The translations under genes and the position numbers were made by a program. Shown here one piece after another: positions 1 through 8,470 of a DNA stretch of 33,850 bases. This DNA comes from an uncultured Mucilaginibacter sp. Lineage in GTDB: Bacteria; Bacteroidota; Bacteroidia; Sphingobacteriales; Sphingobacteriaceae. The stretch spans positions 1 through 33,850 of the forward strand of contig NZ_CALMAT010000123.1 of the NCBI RefSeq assembly GCF_937859865.1, read 5' to 3'. The notes under the pieces are model-generated. The model was not told the DNA's origin. It did not search any database and saw only the letters and a program-made list of their open reading frames with translations. Numbering within the stretch: the first letter of the stretch is position 1; each line of letters starts with the position of its first letter.

Positions 1-765
1 GATGTAGGACGATGCTGTTTTTACCTGCACTTTTTCGCCGTCTTTAAACTGGATATAAGCGCCTTTGCCTAAACCTTCTGCCGTGGTAGAATCTGCATGA
101 ACCGTGTTTTTTTTATTTTCCCAGGTTCCGAAAGCTTTGATTGGCTGGTCAAACTTCAGCACAAAAAAACTTTTCCAGCCGGCTTTAAAACCTTCGCCAT
201 TGTTTACATAACCGGTGATTTTATTTTCTTTGGGATAGATTTTTACGCCGCTGATCCTCGTATAGCCATCCAAAACCAAATAACTTTTTTTTCCTTTGGG
301 ATAAGTAAAACGCAAATGTGCGCCGCGTTCGGAAGGGGAAATTTCCGTCGTGATTTGGTTATCAAACTTTACTTTGTAGTAATTCGGTTTCGCAATTTCG
401 TTGGCGTGGCTAAATTTTGCTTCCCGTTCATTCTCATTTACTACCAGTTCACCAGTTTCGGGCATCAAAGAAAAAACGGCATAATCCCGCGTCCACGAAC
501 TGCATTGGTGCGCCTGCTGAAACCCGCGGATATGGTCTTTAAAATACTGATATTTCCAGCCGTCGCCGTTTTTGCCGGTTTGCGGCGTCCAGGTGTGCAT
601 GGCAAAAGGCAAAGCGGTTGTCGGGTACGTATTTCCCCTGGTCAGTTCTTGTTTAGAATTGGTGCCTTGCAGCGTGTTAACGTATTTAACCAAGTTGATT
701 TCTTGCGCAAACAAAATTTTGCCCGGTAAAAACAGCATCAGCGAGATCAAGGGTTTGAGGTTCAT
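1..765 (-). CDS. GH92 family alpha-mannosidase, N-terminal part (runs off window start)
   Basis: Reading the minus strand from an ATG at 765 gives 255 codons with no stop before the window edge, so the C-terminal majority of the protein is missing. Residues 1-20 form a signal peptide ending LLFA-like (KILFA before QE), so the product is exported. Residues about 28-105 match the GH92 N-terminal beta-sandwich start: YVNTLQGT, then RGNTYPTTALPFAMHTWTP, then GWKYQY and GFQQAHQCSSW, a pattern equivalent to the G-x-x-x-P-G-A-x-x-P-F-G-M and GFSHTHLSG stretch of the family. GH92 enzymes are calcium-dependent exo-mannosidases that trim mannose from glycans; the catalytic C-terminal half is not in view, so specificity cannot be judged. 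A long ORF on the plus strand over 97-729 is an antisense shadow. Two copies of the ATGCTGTTTTTA 12-mer lie in this gene (12-23 and 727-738), the second inside the signal peptide and continuing as ACCGGGCAAAATT-like repeat sequence. Confidence 0.85.
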   Translation of the reverse strand, partial: MNLKPLISLMLFLPGKILFAQEINLVKYVNTLQGTNSKQELTRGNTYPTTALPFAMHTWTPQTGKNGDGWKYQYFKDHIRGFQQAHQCSSWTRDYAVFSLMPETGELVVNENEREAKFSHANEIAKPNYYKVKFDNQITTEISPSERGAHLRFTYPKGKKSYLVLDGYTRISGVKIYPKENKITGYVNNGEGFKAGWKSFFVLKFDQPIKAFGTWENKKNTVHADSTTAEGLGKGAYIQFKDGEKVQVKTASSYI

Positions 766-802
766 GTTGTAGCTAAGAATCTGTTAAATTCAAAAAATTG
801 CA

Positions 803-895
803 ATGCTTCTTTTATCGGTATAAAATTGGTGTTCGTTAGGTTTTTTGTGGAGAAGAAGCTCGGCAATTTAAGTTTTTATGCGATAAAAGAAGCAT
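803..895. repeat. Inverted doublet of the ATGCTTCTTTTA repeat (doublet 1)
   Basis: The left unit is ATGCTTCTTTTA at 803-814, then TCGGTATAAAATTGGTGT. The right unit is TAAAAGAAGCAT at 884-895 preceded by TTTTTATGCGA, so the two units face each other across about 40 bp of unrelated sequence. The doublet fills most of the gap between the GH92 gene and the upstream 728-residue gene. Confidence 0.85.
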
Positions 896-935
896 CGGCA
901 TTTTTAAAAAACGGATAGCGGATTTTAGATAATCG

Positions 936-3122
936 TTACCAGGAAACATCAACCTTTATCCCATCAGGGCTGTTATCAAAACTAAGATAGCAGGTTTTTG
1001 AAGAGGCGTCCCATGCTGTTTTTACCTCATTAATTTTTTCACCTTTACTGTTGGTAACCGAAACGTTTTTTGGTTGTGAGGGCAACAACACGCGCATACT
1101 GTTGACGGTATTTATCGGGCTTTTACAGGTAAAAGTGTACTTGTTGGAAGCTCTGGCCTCATCATAAATCCTGGCTGCCGAAGCCAAAACCTGAGGCTTT
1201 GTTTTATCGGCAACACGGTTTACCACGTATAATAATGATTGCTCGCCGGGGTTTACGGTTTTTTGGGCAAGTACCGGCAATTGCGGATCGAACAAATCTA
1301 TCACCGGCCCTTTTATCGTGTAGGGCTTGCTGTCGGTATTTTCATCCAATACGGCAACAAGATCATAAGGCCCGCGCTCTAAGTAAAGGCTGTTTTTAAA
1401 CAACAATTTTCCTGCTTTGGCATCATTTTCATAACCCTGTTTTACTAGATTTACAAAAGCACTGTCGTTGTTTGCCTGCATTACAAATTCCTTTGGGTTT
1501 TGCCTTAACACATAAACTGCGCCTTTGCCAACTTTAAATTTTTGGTTGTCTTTTGTTGGGTTGATGCCCAATAGTTTGAATAAATGCTGCGATGGCGCTG
1601 CAAATTTGTTTCCGTTGGTGTCCCACCATTCCATTACCGATTGGTAAGGGTCATCATCCTTGCCGCAATAAATTAATATCCCGCCCTGTTTTACCCAATT
1701 GGCCAGTTCAGTATGCACTTCGGCCGATACCGGTTTCATGTTGGAATAGCTCATCACCAAAACCTTAATATCTTTTAAAGAAGCAGCATAACCCAAGTTT
1801 TCCATATGCACGGTTTGCACGGGTACGCCTCGTTTTAACAAAGGCAATGTTTGTCCGTAAAAATTGGAAAACTGCGGGTCTTCAAAACCATTATGGGTGG
1901 GGAAACGCTGAAACATCAACGTATTGCTCATCAATACGCCAATACCGTTTACACCTAATACCCGGTTGTCTGATTTTGGCATACTGTTTAAAGCGTTCAC
2001 CATAACCTGCATTTGGGTTGAATAAAAATGTGGGATCAATGTTTTTTCGTTGCTTCCAAGCACCGGATACGGATGGGTGTAGATGCGTTCCGGCCAGGGC
2101 ATTACTTCATAATCTGCAACCATTGGGTATAAAAGCTTGGCCGTAAAAGTAGCCTGGTAGTTGCGTTTGTAATCGCTCCAGTCGTGTACGCGGTCTTCGA
2201 TCGGGTCTGTCAGTAAAAAAACTTTGCGCTTGGTCGGTGCGGTCATGGAAACCACGGATCCGTATTCAAGGAAAGCATTTTCAAAAACGCGTTCTTTTTC
2301 TTTACCATCAAAATAAGTTGGTTCGCGAGAAGTGCCCGTCCAAACCTGGGCGATGTAACCATCAATACTTGGCAACGAAGCCAAACTTGCCTCCGGGCTT
2401 ACAATTTGCCATGAAGCGTAGTTAACAAGCGAGTGCGTTGGTATAAAAACCTTAATATTCATCCCTTTGCTTTTGCCATAAGCTTTGGCATAAATAGATA
2501 CTTGTTTTATCGCCTCATAATATAAATGGTATTTTAGTTTGCTCGATAGATAGGTGTTTTCGGCCGATGCGTCCTGCGGTTTCCAAGGGAAGCCGTAATA
2601 TTTTTGCCATTCTTCTTTAAATGGCGCACTATAACCTGCCCGTGCCCAGAACTCCGGCTCTTCCAAAAAGATGGTGCTGATGCCGACATCAATCACTCTT
2701 TTAACAACAGCCGTTTGCATATAATCAATAAACGATTGTACCGGGACAACGTAAGGCATGTTTTTGCCGTGCATAATGGTATCGCCTTTGATGGTTACTT
2801 GGCCCACGCCGAGGTGGTTTTTTCCGTCCCATTTGCCCAAAAAGTAATCAAAATATTCGCCCCAGGCAATGCCCGTCATAAAATTTACTTGATAGCCATG
2901 GTCGCGCCAGGATTTAACGCGCTCTTCAAAAGTCATTCCCGGACGGTCATTTGTACCATAAACAATCGCAATGTCAGACCGTACATCAATTTCGGGCCTC
3001 CAGGGGCTGCTGGTTTGGAATGCGGTTTTTTCCCTGAGTTTTGTTTGAGAAAAAGCATCTCCACAATTAAAAACAAAGCCTAAAGAAACAGCAATGGCAA
3101 GGTAGGTTTTTATACTTTTCAT
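936..3122 (-). CDS. Secreted glycosidase-like protein of unrecognised family (728 aa)
   Basis: A signal peptide covers residues 1 to about 26, with likely cleavage after AFS. The N-terminal 400 residues look like a TIM-barrel glycosidase: alternating hydrophobic strands, a WGEYFDYF segment, and ISTIFLEEPEFWARAGY around residue 150, where paired acidic residues at a strand end could be catalytic. The stretch around residues 450-500 (LKVLVMSYS-like, then LANWVKQGGILIYCG) looks like the glutamine-amidotransferase-like domain that follows the barrel in GH42-type beta-galactosidases. I do not recognise a named GH family, so activity is inferred only from fold-level resemblance and from the neighbouring GH92 and GH43 genes. 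It is transcribed toward the GH92 gene with a 170-bp gap holding repeat doublet 1, so it may or may not be cotranscribed. One ATGCTGTTTTTA 12-mer lies near its 3' end (1013-1024). Confidence 0.75.
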   Translation of the reverse strand: MKSIKTYLAIAVSLGFVFNCGDAFSQTKLREKTAFQTSSPWRPEIDVRSDIAIVYGTNDRPGMTFEERVKSWRDHGYQVNFMTGIAWGEYFDYFLGKWDGKNHLGVGQVTIKGDTIMHGKNMPYVVPVQSFIDYMQTAVVKRVIDVGISTIFLEEPEFWARAGYSAPFKEEWQKYYGFPWKPQDASAENTYLSSKLKYHLYYEAIKQVSIYAKAYGKSKGMNIKVFIPTHSLVNYASWQIVSPEASLASLPSIDGYIAQVWTGTSREPTYFDGKEKERVFENAFLEYGSVVSMTAPTKRKVFLLTDPIEDRVHDWSDYKRNYQATFTAKLLYPMVADYEVMPWPERIYTHPYPVLGSNEKTLIPHFYSTQMQVMVNALNSMPKSDNRVLGVNGIGVLMSNTLMFQRFPTHNGFEDPQFSNFYGQTLPLLKRGVPVQTVHMENLGYAASLKDIKVLVMSYSNMKPVSAEVHTELANWVKQGGILIYCGKDDDPYQSVMEWWDTNGNKFAAPSQHLFKLLGINPTKDNQKFKVGKGAVYVLRQNPKEFVMQANNDSAFVNLVKQGYENDAKAGKLLFKNSLYLERGPYDLVAVLDENTDSKPYTIKGPVIDLFDPQLPVLAQKTVNPGEQSLLYVVNRVADKTKPQVLASAARIYDEARASNKYTFTCKSPINTVNSMRVLLPSQPKNVSVTNSKGEKINEVKTAWDASSKTCYLSFDNSPDGIKVDVSW

Positions 3123-3174
3123 TGTAAAGCAAATTTGGTAAGCGCTTGGCCAGGTTTTATTGGTTTTATTTCGG

Positions 3175-3262
3175 ATGCTTCTTTTAGCACATAAAAATCA
3201 GTGGTTCAAATCTCCTGAAAAGGAACCGGCAGGCACAAATTTTTACCCGGTAAAAGAAGCAT
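3175..3262. repeat. Inverted doublet of the ATGCTTCTTTTA repeat (doublet 2)
   Basis: The left unit is at 3175-3186 with the tail GCACATAAAAATCAGTGG. The right unit TAAAAGAAGCAT is at 3251-3262, preceded by AATTTTTACCCGG. The total is 88 bp. The AAAAATCAGTG tail is shared with the singlet at 17143, suggesting a subtype distinct from the AAAAATTGGTG form. Confidence 0.85.
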
Positions 3263-3498
3263 GGAGAGTTACATCATTCCGGCAGCCCTAATATCGTATG
3301 TTTTTTTAATACCTGTTGTGCCTTTCGGCAAAACCTTTCAAAAACTTATCCTGATTTTTTAGCCATAAAAACAGCATTGGCATAGCTGCATTTTCATCAG
3401 CCATGGGTTAAAACTTGTACCGGGTTTCTGCGTATAAGCTACGGCACAAGAAAATAGGTTCCGGTGCATAAATTCCCCAAACTGTGGAGCAAATTTCT

Positions 3499-3514
3499 CA
3501 ATTAATTTTAATTG
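3499..3514. promoter_or_regulatory. AT-rich palindrome, possible operator
   Basis: The arms CAATTAA and TTAATTG are perfectly complementary around a 2-bp centre. The site lies in the presumed promoter region of the 827-residue gene. An AT-rich palindrome this short can arise by chance in such sequence, so this is only a candidate. Confidence 0.2.
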
Positions 3515-3635
3515 AATAAATAAATGCTAAATTTAAAGCCTCATGCAGATGGTACAGAACTTAAGCCACTGAACCGGATTTAAACCTAAAATAAACTTCA
3601 TGATTCTATCAATACTGCAATAAATCCATTCGTTT

Positions 3636-6119
3636 ATGAAAAAACCTATCCTTATTAAAAATTTTATCAACCACCGCTTTGCCCTTTGTTTTGCTGTTTC
3701 GTGTGGTTGTCTGGTTTTGTCGGCCCAAGTCCGTGCGCAATACCGCGCGCCGCAAGATACGGCCAAAACTAAGCGTTCGCCAAACGACCCGTTGTCTACT
3801 TTTAAAACCACCACACAGCCTTACCAGCCTGATTCGCGCGTTATCGGCGCTGCGGTAAAAGCGGCCGAAATGCTGGCAGATACTACCAAATACGACACCA
3901 AAAAAGGCGTTCCCATCCAACAATTGTTTAGCAGCGATGACCTGCAATATGTGGTGAAGCAGGGCGCAAACGGCGTTGTGGTGTTGTTTGATTTGGTGAA
4001 CAAACATTTGCCCAAAGGGGAAAGCATTAATTTCAGGACGGAGAACGAAGCAGAGGTAACCTCCAGCACTAACCCTTTGGTATTGAGCAACCTTCGGGCA
4101 ACGGTTGCGGCCAAGCCGGGCTCTATTTCCAGCAATGAGGCTCAATGGAAAGAAAACATCTTTCTGGCTTATATGGCGCGGGATTATGCCACCAAACTGA
4201 GCAATACCATCACCATCACTTCGGCCACGCGTGAAATGCGTGAAACACCAGGTTTGTCCATCATTGATTATGACGGAAAAGAAATTACGCTGAAGCAGAT
4301 TTTGGCCAATAACCAGTCGAAAGGGAAAAACAAATACGAGGTAGAAAAAGCAGCGGTATTAGATTTTCGCGAGCATACTTTCCCCGGAAAAATCTCCAAA
4401 GAAAACGCCAACGAGAACTACCGGCGCGCGCTTTTTCAATTGATTGATTTGCAGCAGGGCGATATCAACCGGCACCCGGCAACCCGCAGTTTTGTTGAGG
4501 TTTTGACCAATGACCTTAAAAAAGGCCAAAGCAGCAATGTGGTAAACGCGCTGAAAAACAACAACTTCTTTGATGCGAATGTACCGGGAACGCAGGGGCC
4601 GGTTTTGTTGACGGAAGATTCTGTCATCAACGCAAATAAAATACAAGCCCGTGCCCACGATAAAGCGATGGAACTGATGACGCTGACCGCTTTGCATTAT
4701 GGCGAGCGCGATGCCGTAAAACTGTTAAAAAGTTTGGTGGAAGGCAAAGGCGCCATCCCGGCCAAGCAAACCACCGAGTTTACGCCAAAACGTTTGAGCG
4801 AACTAACCAACCACGGCACCGAGCAATTAAAATCTTTAGGTTTTGGAAAAAGCAAAACCAATGACATGGCCAATTCTGACTTGGTTTTGGTTGCCGTAGC
4901 TTCTCCGGACGTGCCTGTTATCATTCGGCCAAAAGCTTATTTAACCCTGCAGCAGGTAGGGGCCGGCATTGTTAATTATTATGCTTCTACTGAAACCAGG
5001 GAAACAAAAAATGCGGTTTTGTTTAACCCGACGATCAGTTTAGGTAGCCGCCATACCGAATACCGTGCTGCTTTTGATGCCGTTGATTTCGTCCCTGAGT
5101 TTTTAAACGGCAATGCTGTTAACCAAAAAGGCTCCCGTGTTACGCAAAATGGTTTAGAAATGCGCTTAGGCTCTGATATTTACTTTTCAAACATGATTAA
5201 CATTATAGAAAAAGGTGTTAAACCGGTTATCTACCCGGAGTTTGGCGTGCTTGTAGGTATCGGGCAGCGCAGTGTTGGCGATGACAACAGCACTACGCCT
5301 GGGCCGTTGGGCGCAGTGCCGCAATACAAAAGCAGTTACTTTAACTGGGGCGGACATGTTGGTTTAAACGTTGGGCCGTTTTTGGTAGCTACAGATGCCA
5401 CCTATTTAACCACAGGCGAACGCAGCAACCCAGACGAAAGGTTTTTTGACCTTTCCCAAGGGATGACTTATTACCGTTATACTGGCCTGGCCCATGTCAT
5501 AAACTTTGGGTTGGGCAAAATTGCCGAAGGCCAAGGTTCGCACCTGACCGTAGATTTGGAGTATACCGGCGAAACCAACAATACCGGTATTAAAAACAAA
5601 ACCATTTCGGCAGGCGGCAACGGGCAAACAGGCAATGGCGAGTGGGACCGCGATTACAACCGTGCACACCCGGGCGGCGGACCGTTAAATGTGGCCATTG
5701 CCAATACGATGATTGTAAACGGCGATGTAAAAGCGACTTATGCGGCCAGCAGTTATGGAGCCGTACATGTGGGCATCCAAAAAGCCAATGTTGAGTTTAA
5801 AGGTACGGCAGGGCTTTATAATTTATATACCGTACCCATTAACGGCGCTAAGTTGATCAGTACAGAGACTTTTAAAAATACCGTTAACGGAAACTTGTTT
5901 GGCGCGTTAACGATTACTTACCATTTTGCTTCAGGCAGTTTAAGTACCAAGTACAAGAAAACCGAAACTTATCAATCTACCAACGGCAACGAAACGCCGC
6001 ATAAAGTGGATGAGGCATCGAGCGAAGTTAAAACTACTTTTGGCCCGAGGAACCATGCTATTTTTACCAATGCAAAATCAAGGCTTGCACCAAATACCGA
6101 CGCGCCCCCGGTTCAATAA
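3636..6119 (+). CDS. Secreted orphan protein with a beta-rich, barrel-like C-terminal half (827 aa)
   Basis: The first 35 residues form a long signal peptide (basic start, then a hydrophobic stretch with CFAVSCGCLVLSA, and cleavage after VRA), so the product is exported. Residues 40-430 are mostly helical and polar, with no motif I recognise. From about residue 440 the sequence alternates polar and apolar residues, with many aromatic and glycine positions (AYLTLQQVGAGIVNYYAS, YFNWGGHVGLNVGPFLVATD, HLTVDLEYTGE, ALTITYHF), as in outer-membrane beta-barrels. The chain does not end in the usual terminal Phe but carries a hydrophilic tail of about 60 residues. It stands alone, with its own terminator at 6143 and divergent from the upstream gene. 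I do not know a family for it; an outer-membrane or surface role is inference from composition. Confidence 0.7.
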   Translation: MKKPILIKNFINHRFALCFAVSCGCLVLSAQVRAQYRAPQDTAKTKRSPNDPLSTFKTTTQPYQPDSRVIGAAVKAAEMLADTTKYDTKKGVPIQQLFSSDDLQYVVKQGANGVVVLFDLVNKHLPKGESINFRTENEAEVTSSTNPLVLSNLRATVAAKPGSISSNEAQWKENIFLAYMARDYATKLSNTITITSATREMRETPGLSIIDYDGKEITLKQILANNQSKGKNKYEVEKAAVLDFREHTFPGKISKENANENYRRALFQLIDLQQGDINRHPATRSFVEVLTNDLKKGQSSNVVNALKNNNFFDANVPGTQGPVLLTEDSVINANKIQARAHDKAMELMTLTALHYGERDAVKLLKSLVEGKGAIPAKQTTEFTPKRLSELTNHGTEQLKSLGFGKSKTNDMANSDLVLVAVASPDVPVIIRPKAYLTLQQVGAGIVNYYASTETRETKNAVLFNPTISLGSRHTEYRAAFDAVDFVPEFLNGNAVNQKGSRVTQNGLEMRLGSDIYFSNMINIIEKGVKPVIYPEFGVLVGIGQRSVGDDNSTTPGPLGAVPQYKSSYFNWGGHVGLNVGPFLVATDATYLTTGERSNPDERFFDLSQGMTYYRYTGLAHVINFGLGKIAEGQGSHLTVDLEYTGETNNTGIKNKTISAGGNGQTGNGEWDRDYNRAHPGGGPLNVAIANTMIVNGDVKATYAASSYGAVHVGIQKANVEFKGTAGLYNLYTVPINGAKLISTETFKNTVNGNLFGALTITYHFASGSLSTKYKKTETYQSTNGNETPHKVDEASSEVKTTFGPRNHAIFTNAKSRLAPNTDAPPVQ

Positions 6120-6142
6120 CAGGTAATTCTTTCAAAAATATT

Positions 6143-6179
6143 AACCCTTGTAAATGCTTCTTTTACAAGGGTTTTTTTT
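6143..6179 (+). terminator. Intrinsic terminator built partly from a repeat unit
   Basis: The stem is AACCCTTGTAAA (6143-6154) with TTTACAAGGGTT (6162-6173), a 12-bp perfect pairing, loop TGCTTCT, followed by a run of T. It lies 23 bp after the stop of the 827-residue gene. The loop and half the 3' arm are the ATGCTTCTTTTA core, so the repeat copy has been absorbed into the terminator. Confidence 0.85.
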
Positions 6180-6250
6180 ATGTGAAGGAATTTTGAATGG
6201 TGATTTTGGCTAAAGCACCGACACTTAAATTTATGCCCTAAAAGAAGCAT
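6154..6250. repeat. Inverted doublet of the ATGCTTCTTTTA repeat (doublet 3)
   Basis: The left unit at 6154-6165 is embedded in the terminator. The right unit TAAAAGAAGCAT is at 6239-6250, preceded by AAATTTATGCCC. The total is 97 bp, the longest doublet here. Confidence 0.8.
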
Positions 6251-6356
6251 CAAAGCAAACAGAACAAATTATACAAGCAGTATTTTCTGTGCCGAAAATG
6301 CCGTTCCATTCCCCGTGAATAAACCTACATTCGCAGCATCAACCAGTTAAACCCTG

Positions 6357-6866
6357 ATGAAAACCGCTGCAAAACCAAAGCTCCGTTTGATAGACGAATA
6401 CTTTAAAAAATACGCCGAAAACCACCAAAACCCCGGCAACGAACGCATCCATTGGGTTTGCGTCCCGCTCATCGTGTTTAGTTTGCTGGGCTTGGTTTGG
6501 GCAATTCCGTTTCCACACATCAAATTTTTGGGCAGTTTTAACGGCATGTTCAACTGGGCTTCTTTTCTCATCGCTTTTGCCATTTATTACTATTACAAGT
6601 TATCGTCCGTGCTGTCTTATTTTATGCTGATGATCGTGATGCTTTTTTGTTACCTCATCTCTTTATTGGTCAAATGGCAGGAAGCCGGCGGCCCGCATTT
6701 ATGGCAATCGTGCCTCGTTGTTTTTGTGTTTTCTTGGATCGGTCAAATCATTGGGCATAAAATTGAAGGCAAAAAACCTTCGTTTTTGGATGACCTGAAG
6801 TTCCTGCTGATCGGCCCAATCTGGCTGCTCCACTTTGTGTTAAACAGGTTTCGGATAAAATATTAA
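6357..6866 (+). CDS. Mpo1-like (DUF962) membrane protein
   Basis: 169 residues with the DUF962/Mpo1 layout: an N-terminal soluble segment LIDEYFKKYAENHQNPGNE, then IHWVCVPL, four hydrophobic segments, and the C-terminal signature WIGQIIGHKIEGKKP, then a GPIWLL segment. The yeast relative Mpo1 is an iron-dependent dioxygenase that shortens 2-hydroxy fatty acids by one carbon; the conserved His residues near the first and last membrane segments (NHQNP, RIHW, GHKIEGKKP) are the presumed metal ligands and are all present. A lipid alpha-oxidation role is therefore plausible but inferred; Sphingobacteriaceae make sphingolipids with hydroxy fatty acids, which would supply a substrate. It is a single gene, 100 bp after repeat doublet 3. 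Confidence 0.8.
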   Translation: MKTAAKPKLRLIDEYFKKYAENHQNPGNERIHWVCVPLIVFSLLGLVWAIPFPHIKFLGSFNGMFNWASFLIAFAIYYYYKLSSVLSYFMLMIVMLFCYLISLLVKWQEAGGPHLWQSCLVVFVFSWIGQIIGHKIEGKKPSFLDDLKFLLIGPIWLLHFVLNRFRIKY

Positions 6867-6905
6867 CACGGCAAAAACGAATTAATAATTATTACAACGT
6901 TCTGC

Positions 6906-6936
6906 TTTGTATAAGCAATAAAATTTATTAGCATTG
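6906..6936 (+). promoter_or_regulatory. Bacteroidota-type promoter for the 3-keto-glycoside operon
   Basis: TTTG at 6906-6909, a 19-bp spacer, then TAGCATTG at 6929-6936, one mismatch from the Bacteroidota -7 element TAnnTTTG with the expected spacing. It lies about 140 bp before the likely start at 7076, so the leader would be long. Confidence 0.45.
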
Positions 6937-7075
6937 CTTTGAAGTTTTTACAAACCAAATTATCAAACCCAAAAGTAAACCACCATTTGCTTTAACCGTT
7001 TTGTTTGGCTTTCATCAAACCCAGTATAAAAAATTTTGCCGGAGATGGAAAAAATCAACAAACGGACATTATTTT

Positions 7076-8446
7076 ATGACGATGAGAAAATCCAGACTAA
7101 TCATTGCGTTACTGATCAATGCTGTTTTTACCACACAAAATTTAGTACACGCACAAACAACCAATCTTTTTGATGGCAAAACGTTAAACGGCTGGCAGCG
7201 CGTGGCCGGAACGGCAGATTACAAAGCTGAAAACGGCGAAATTGTAGGCACAACCGTTATCAATTCGGGCAACAGTTTTTTGGTAACAAAAGAAGTATAT
7301 CGGGATTTTGTGCTGAATTTGGATGCGAAAATAGAAAGCACCGAAAGCAATTCAGGCATCCAACTCAGGAGCCATTACAATACCGAAGGCCACAACGGCA
7401 AAGTTTACGGCAGGCAGGTAGAAATTGACCCATCGGCGCGTGCCTGGTCGGGTGGAATTTATGATGAAGACCGGCGGCAATGGCTGTACCCGTTAGATTT
7501 GAATGCCAAAGCCAAAACCGCTTTTAAAGTTGGGCAATACAACCACATCAAAATAGAATGTATCGGCAACGAAACCAAAACCTGGATCAACAATATTCCG
7601 GTTGCTTATGTGGTTGATACGATTGACCGCGAAGGTTTTATCGGTTTGCAGGTCCACGCCGTTACCACTGCAGTGCAAGCCGGAAAAAAAGTGTATTTTA
7701 AAAATATCAAAATCCAAACTTCCAACTTAAAACCAAGCGCTTTTCCTGCTGATATTTATGTGGTAAACAACGTGCCCAACTTTATCAACAATGATGAAAA
7801 AGCACACGGCTGGAAATTATTGTTCAACGGAAAAACTTCGGAAGGCTGGAGAAGCGCAACAGCGGCAACTTTTCCGGAAAAAGGCTGGAAAGTTGGAGAC
7901 GGATTATTGACCGTTTTAAATTCTGCCGGAAAAGAAGCGGCAAACGGCGGGGACATTGTTACCACAGATTTGTACAGCGCATTTGATGTTTCCTTCGATT
8001 TCAAACTCACGCCCGGCGCCAACAGTGGGCTAAAATATTTTGTAACGCTGAACGAAAAAACAGAAGGTTCGGCCATTGGCTTGGAATACCAGGTTTTGGA
8101 TGACGATTTGCACCCGGACGCGAAACTGGGCCGTGATGGCGACCGGAAATTGGGTTCTTTATATGATTTGATCCCGGCAAACAAGCAGGCGCGTTTCATT
8201 CATCCGATTGGTGCCTGGAATACTGGCCGCGTGGTTGTTTATCCCAACAACCATGTGGAACATTACCTTAATGGTATAAAAGTTTTGGAATATGACCGTG
8301 GTTCTAAGGAATTTGAACACTTGGTCAGCCTCAGCAAATACAAAATCTGGCCGAACTTTGGCGAGGCAAAAGCCGGGCATCTGCTTTTGCAGGATCACGG
8401 CAACCAGGTTTCATTCCGCAGTATCAAAATCAAAGAATTACACTAA
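7076..8446 (+). CDS. Two-domain DUF1080 protein (3-keto-disaccharide/3-keto-glycoside hydrolase)
   Basis: The ORF is open from 7001, but the start at 7076 (MTMRKS) is preferred because it begins directly at a signal peptide ending LVHA-Q; the 25 codons before it are unlike an N-terminus. Two tandem DUF1080 (PF06439) domains follow. Domain 1 begins LFDGKTLNGWQRV and runs to VYFKNIKIQ (about mature residues 5-220). Domain 2 begins LLFNGKTSEGWRS and holds the family motifs ANSGLKYF, GLEYQVLDD and the ending VSFRSIKIKEL. DUF1080 proteins have been shown to cleave glycosides oxidised at C3, which need a partner dehydrogenase; the next gene encodes one. The stop codon lies 21 bp from the next start, and that gap is a repeat unit. 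The signal peptide contains an ATGCTGTTTTTA 12-mer (7119-7130). Confidence 0.88.
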   Translation: MTMRKSRLIIALLINAVFTTQNLVHAQTTNLFDGKTLNGWQRVAGTADYKAENGEIVGTTVINSGNSFLVTKEVYRDFVLNLDAKIESTESNSGIQLRSHYNTEGHNGKVYGRQVEIDPSARAWSGGIYDEDRRQWLYPLDLNAKAKTAFKVGQYNHIKIECIGNETKTWINNIPVAYVVDTIDREGFIGLQVHAVTTAVQAGKKVYFKNIKIQTSNLKPSAFPADIYVVNNVPNFINNDEKAHGWKLLFNGKTSEGWRSATAATFPEKGWKVGDGLLTVLNSAGKEAANGGDIVTTDLYSAFDVSFDFKLTPGANSGLKYFVTLNEKTEGSAIGLEYQVLDDDLHPDAKLGRDGDRKLGSLYDLIPANKQARFIHPIGAWNTGRVVVYPNNHVEHYLNGIKVLEYDRGSKEFEHLVSLSKYKIWPNFGEAKAGHLLLQDHGNQVSFRSIKIKELH

Positions 8447-8470
8447 TTTTTACCCGATAAAAGAAGTATG
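8447..8470. repeat. Repeat singlet forming the gene junction and the next start codon
   Basis: TTTTTACCCGA followed by TAAAAGAAGTAT (8458-8469). The unit fills the whole gap between the DUF1080 stop (8444-8446) and the oxidoreductase, and the AT of its conserved end is the first two bases of the ATG at 8468-8470. Confidence 0.85.

Larger units (their letters stand above)
3123..3635. other. 513-bp gene-free stretch between divergent genes
   Basis: This stretch separates the minus-strand 728-residue gene from the plus-strand 827-residue gene, so both promoters should lie here. It holds repeat doublet 2 (3175-3262), one TAAAAACAGCAT copy (3366-3377), and a 16-bp palindrome CAATTAATTTTAATTG at 3499-3514, about 120 bp before the plus-strand gene, which could be an operator. 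I find no convincing TTTG/TAnnTTTG promoter pair and no supported ORF. Confidence 0.6.

Noticed and set aside
97-729. 210-residue plus-strand ORF
   Set aside because: Antisense to the GH92 reading frame, which has a signal peptide and family motifs; the plus-strand translation has neither.
1741-1790. Further repeat core in TTTTAAAGAAGCAGCAT
   Set aside because: It shares AAAGAAGC but lacks the TAAAAG spacing and the GCAT end in register, so I did not count it.
2604-3083. 159-residue plus-strand ORF
   Set aside because: Antisense shadow of the 728-residue secreted protein, with no motif or leader of its own.
3609-4145. 178-residue minus-strand ORF
   Set aside because: Shadow of the 827-residue gene; the real gene has a signal peptide, consistent coding character and a terminator.
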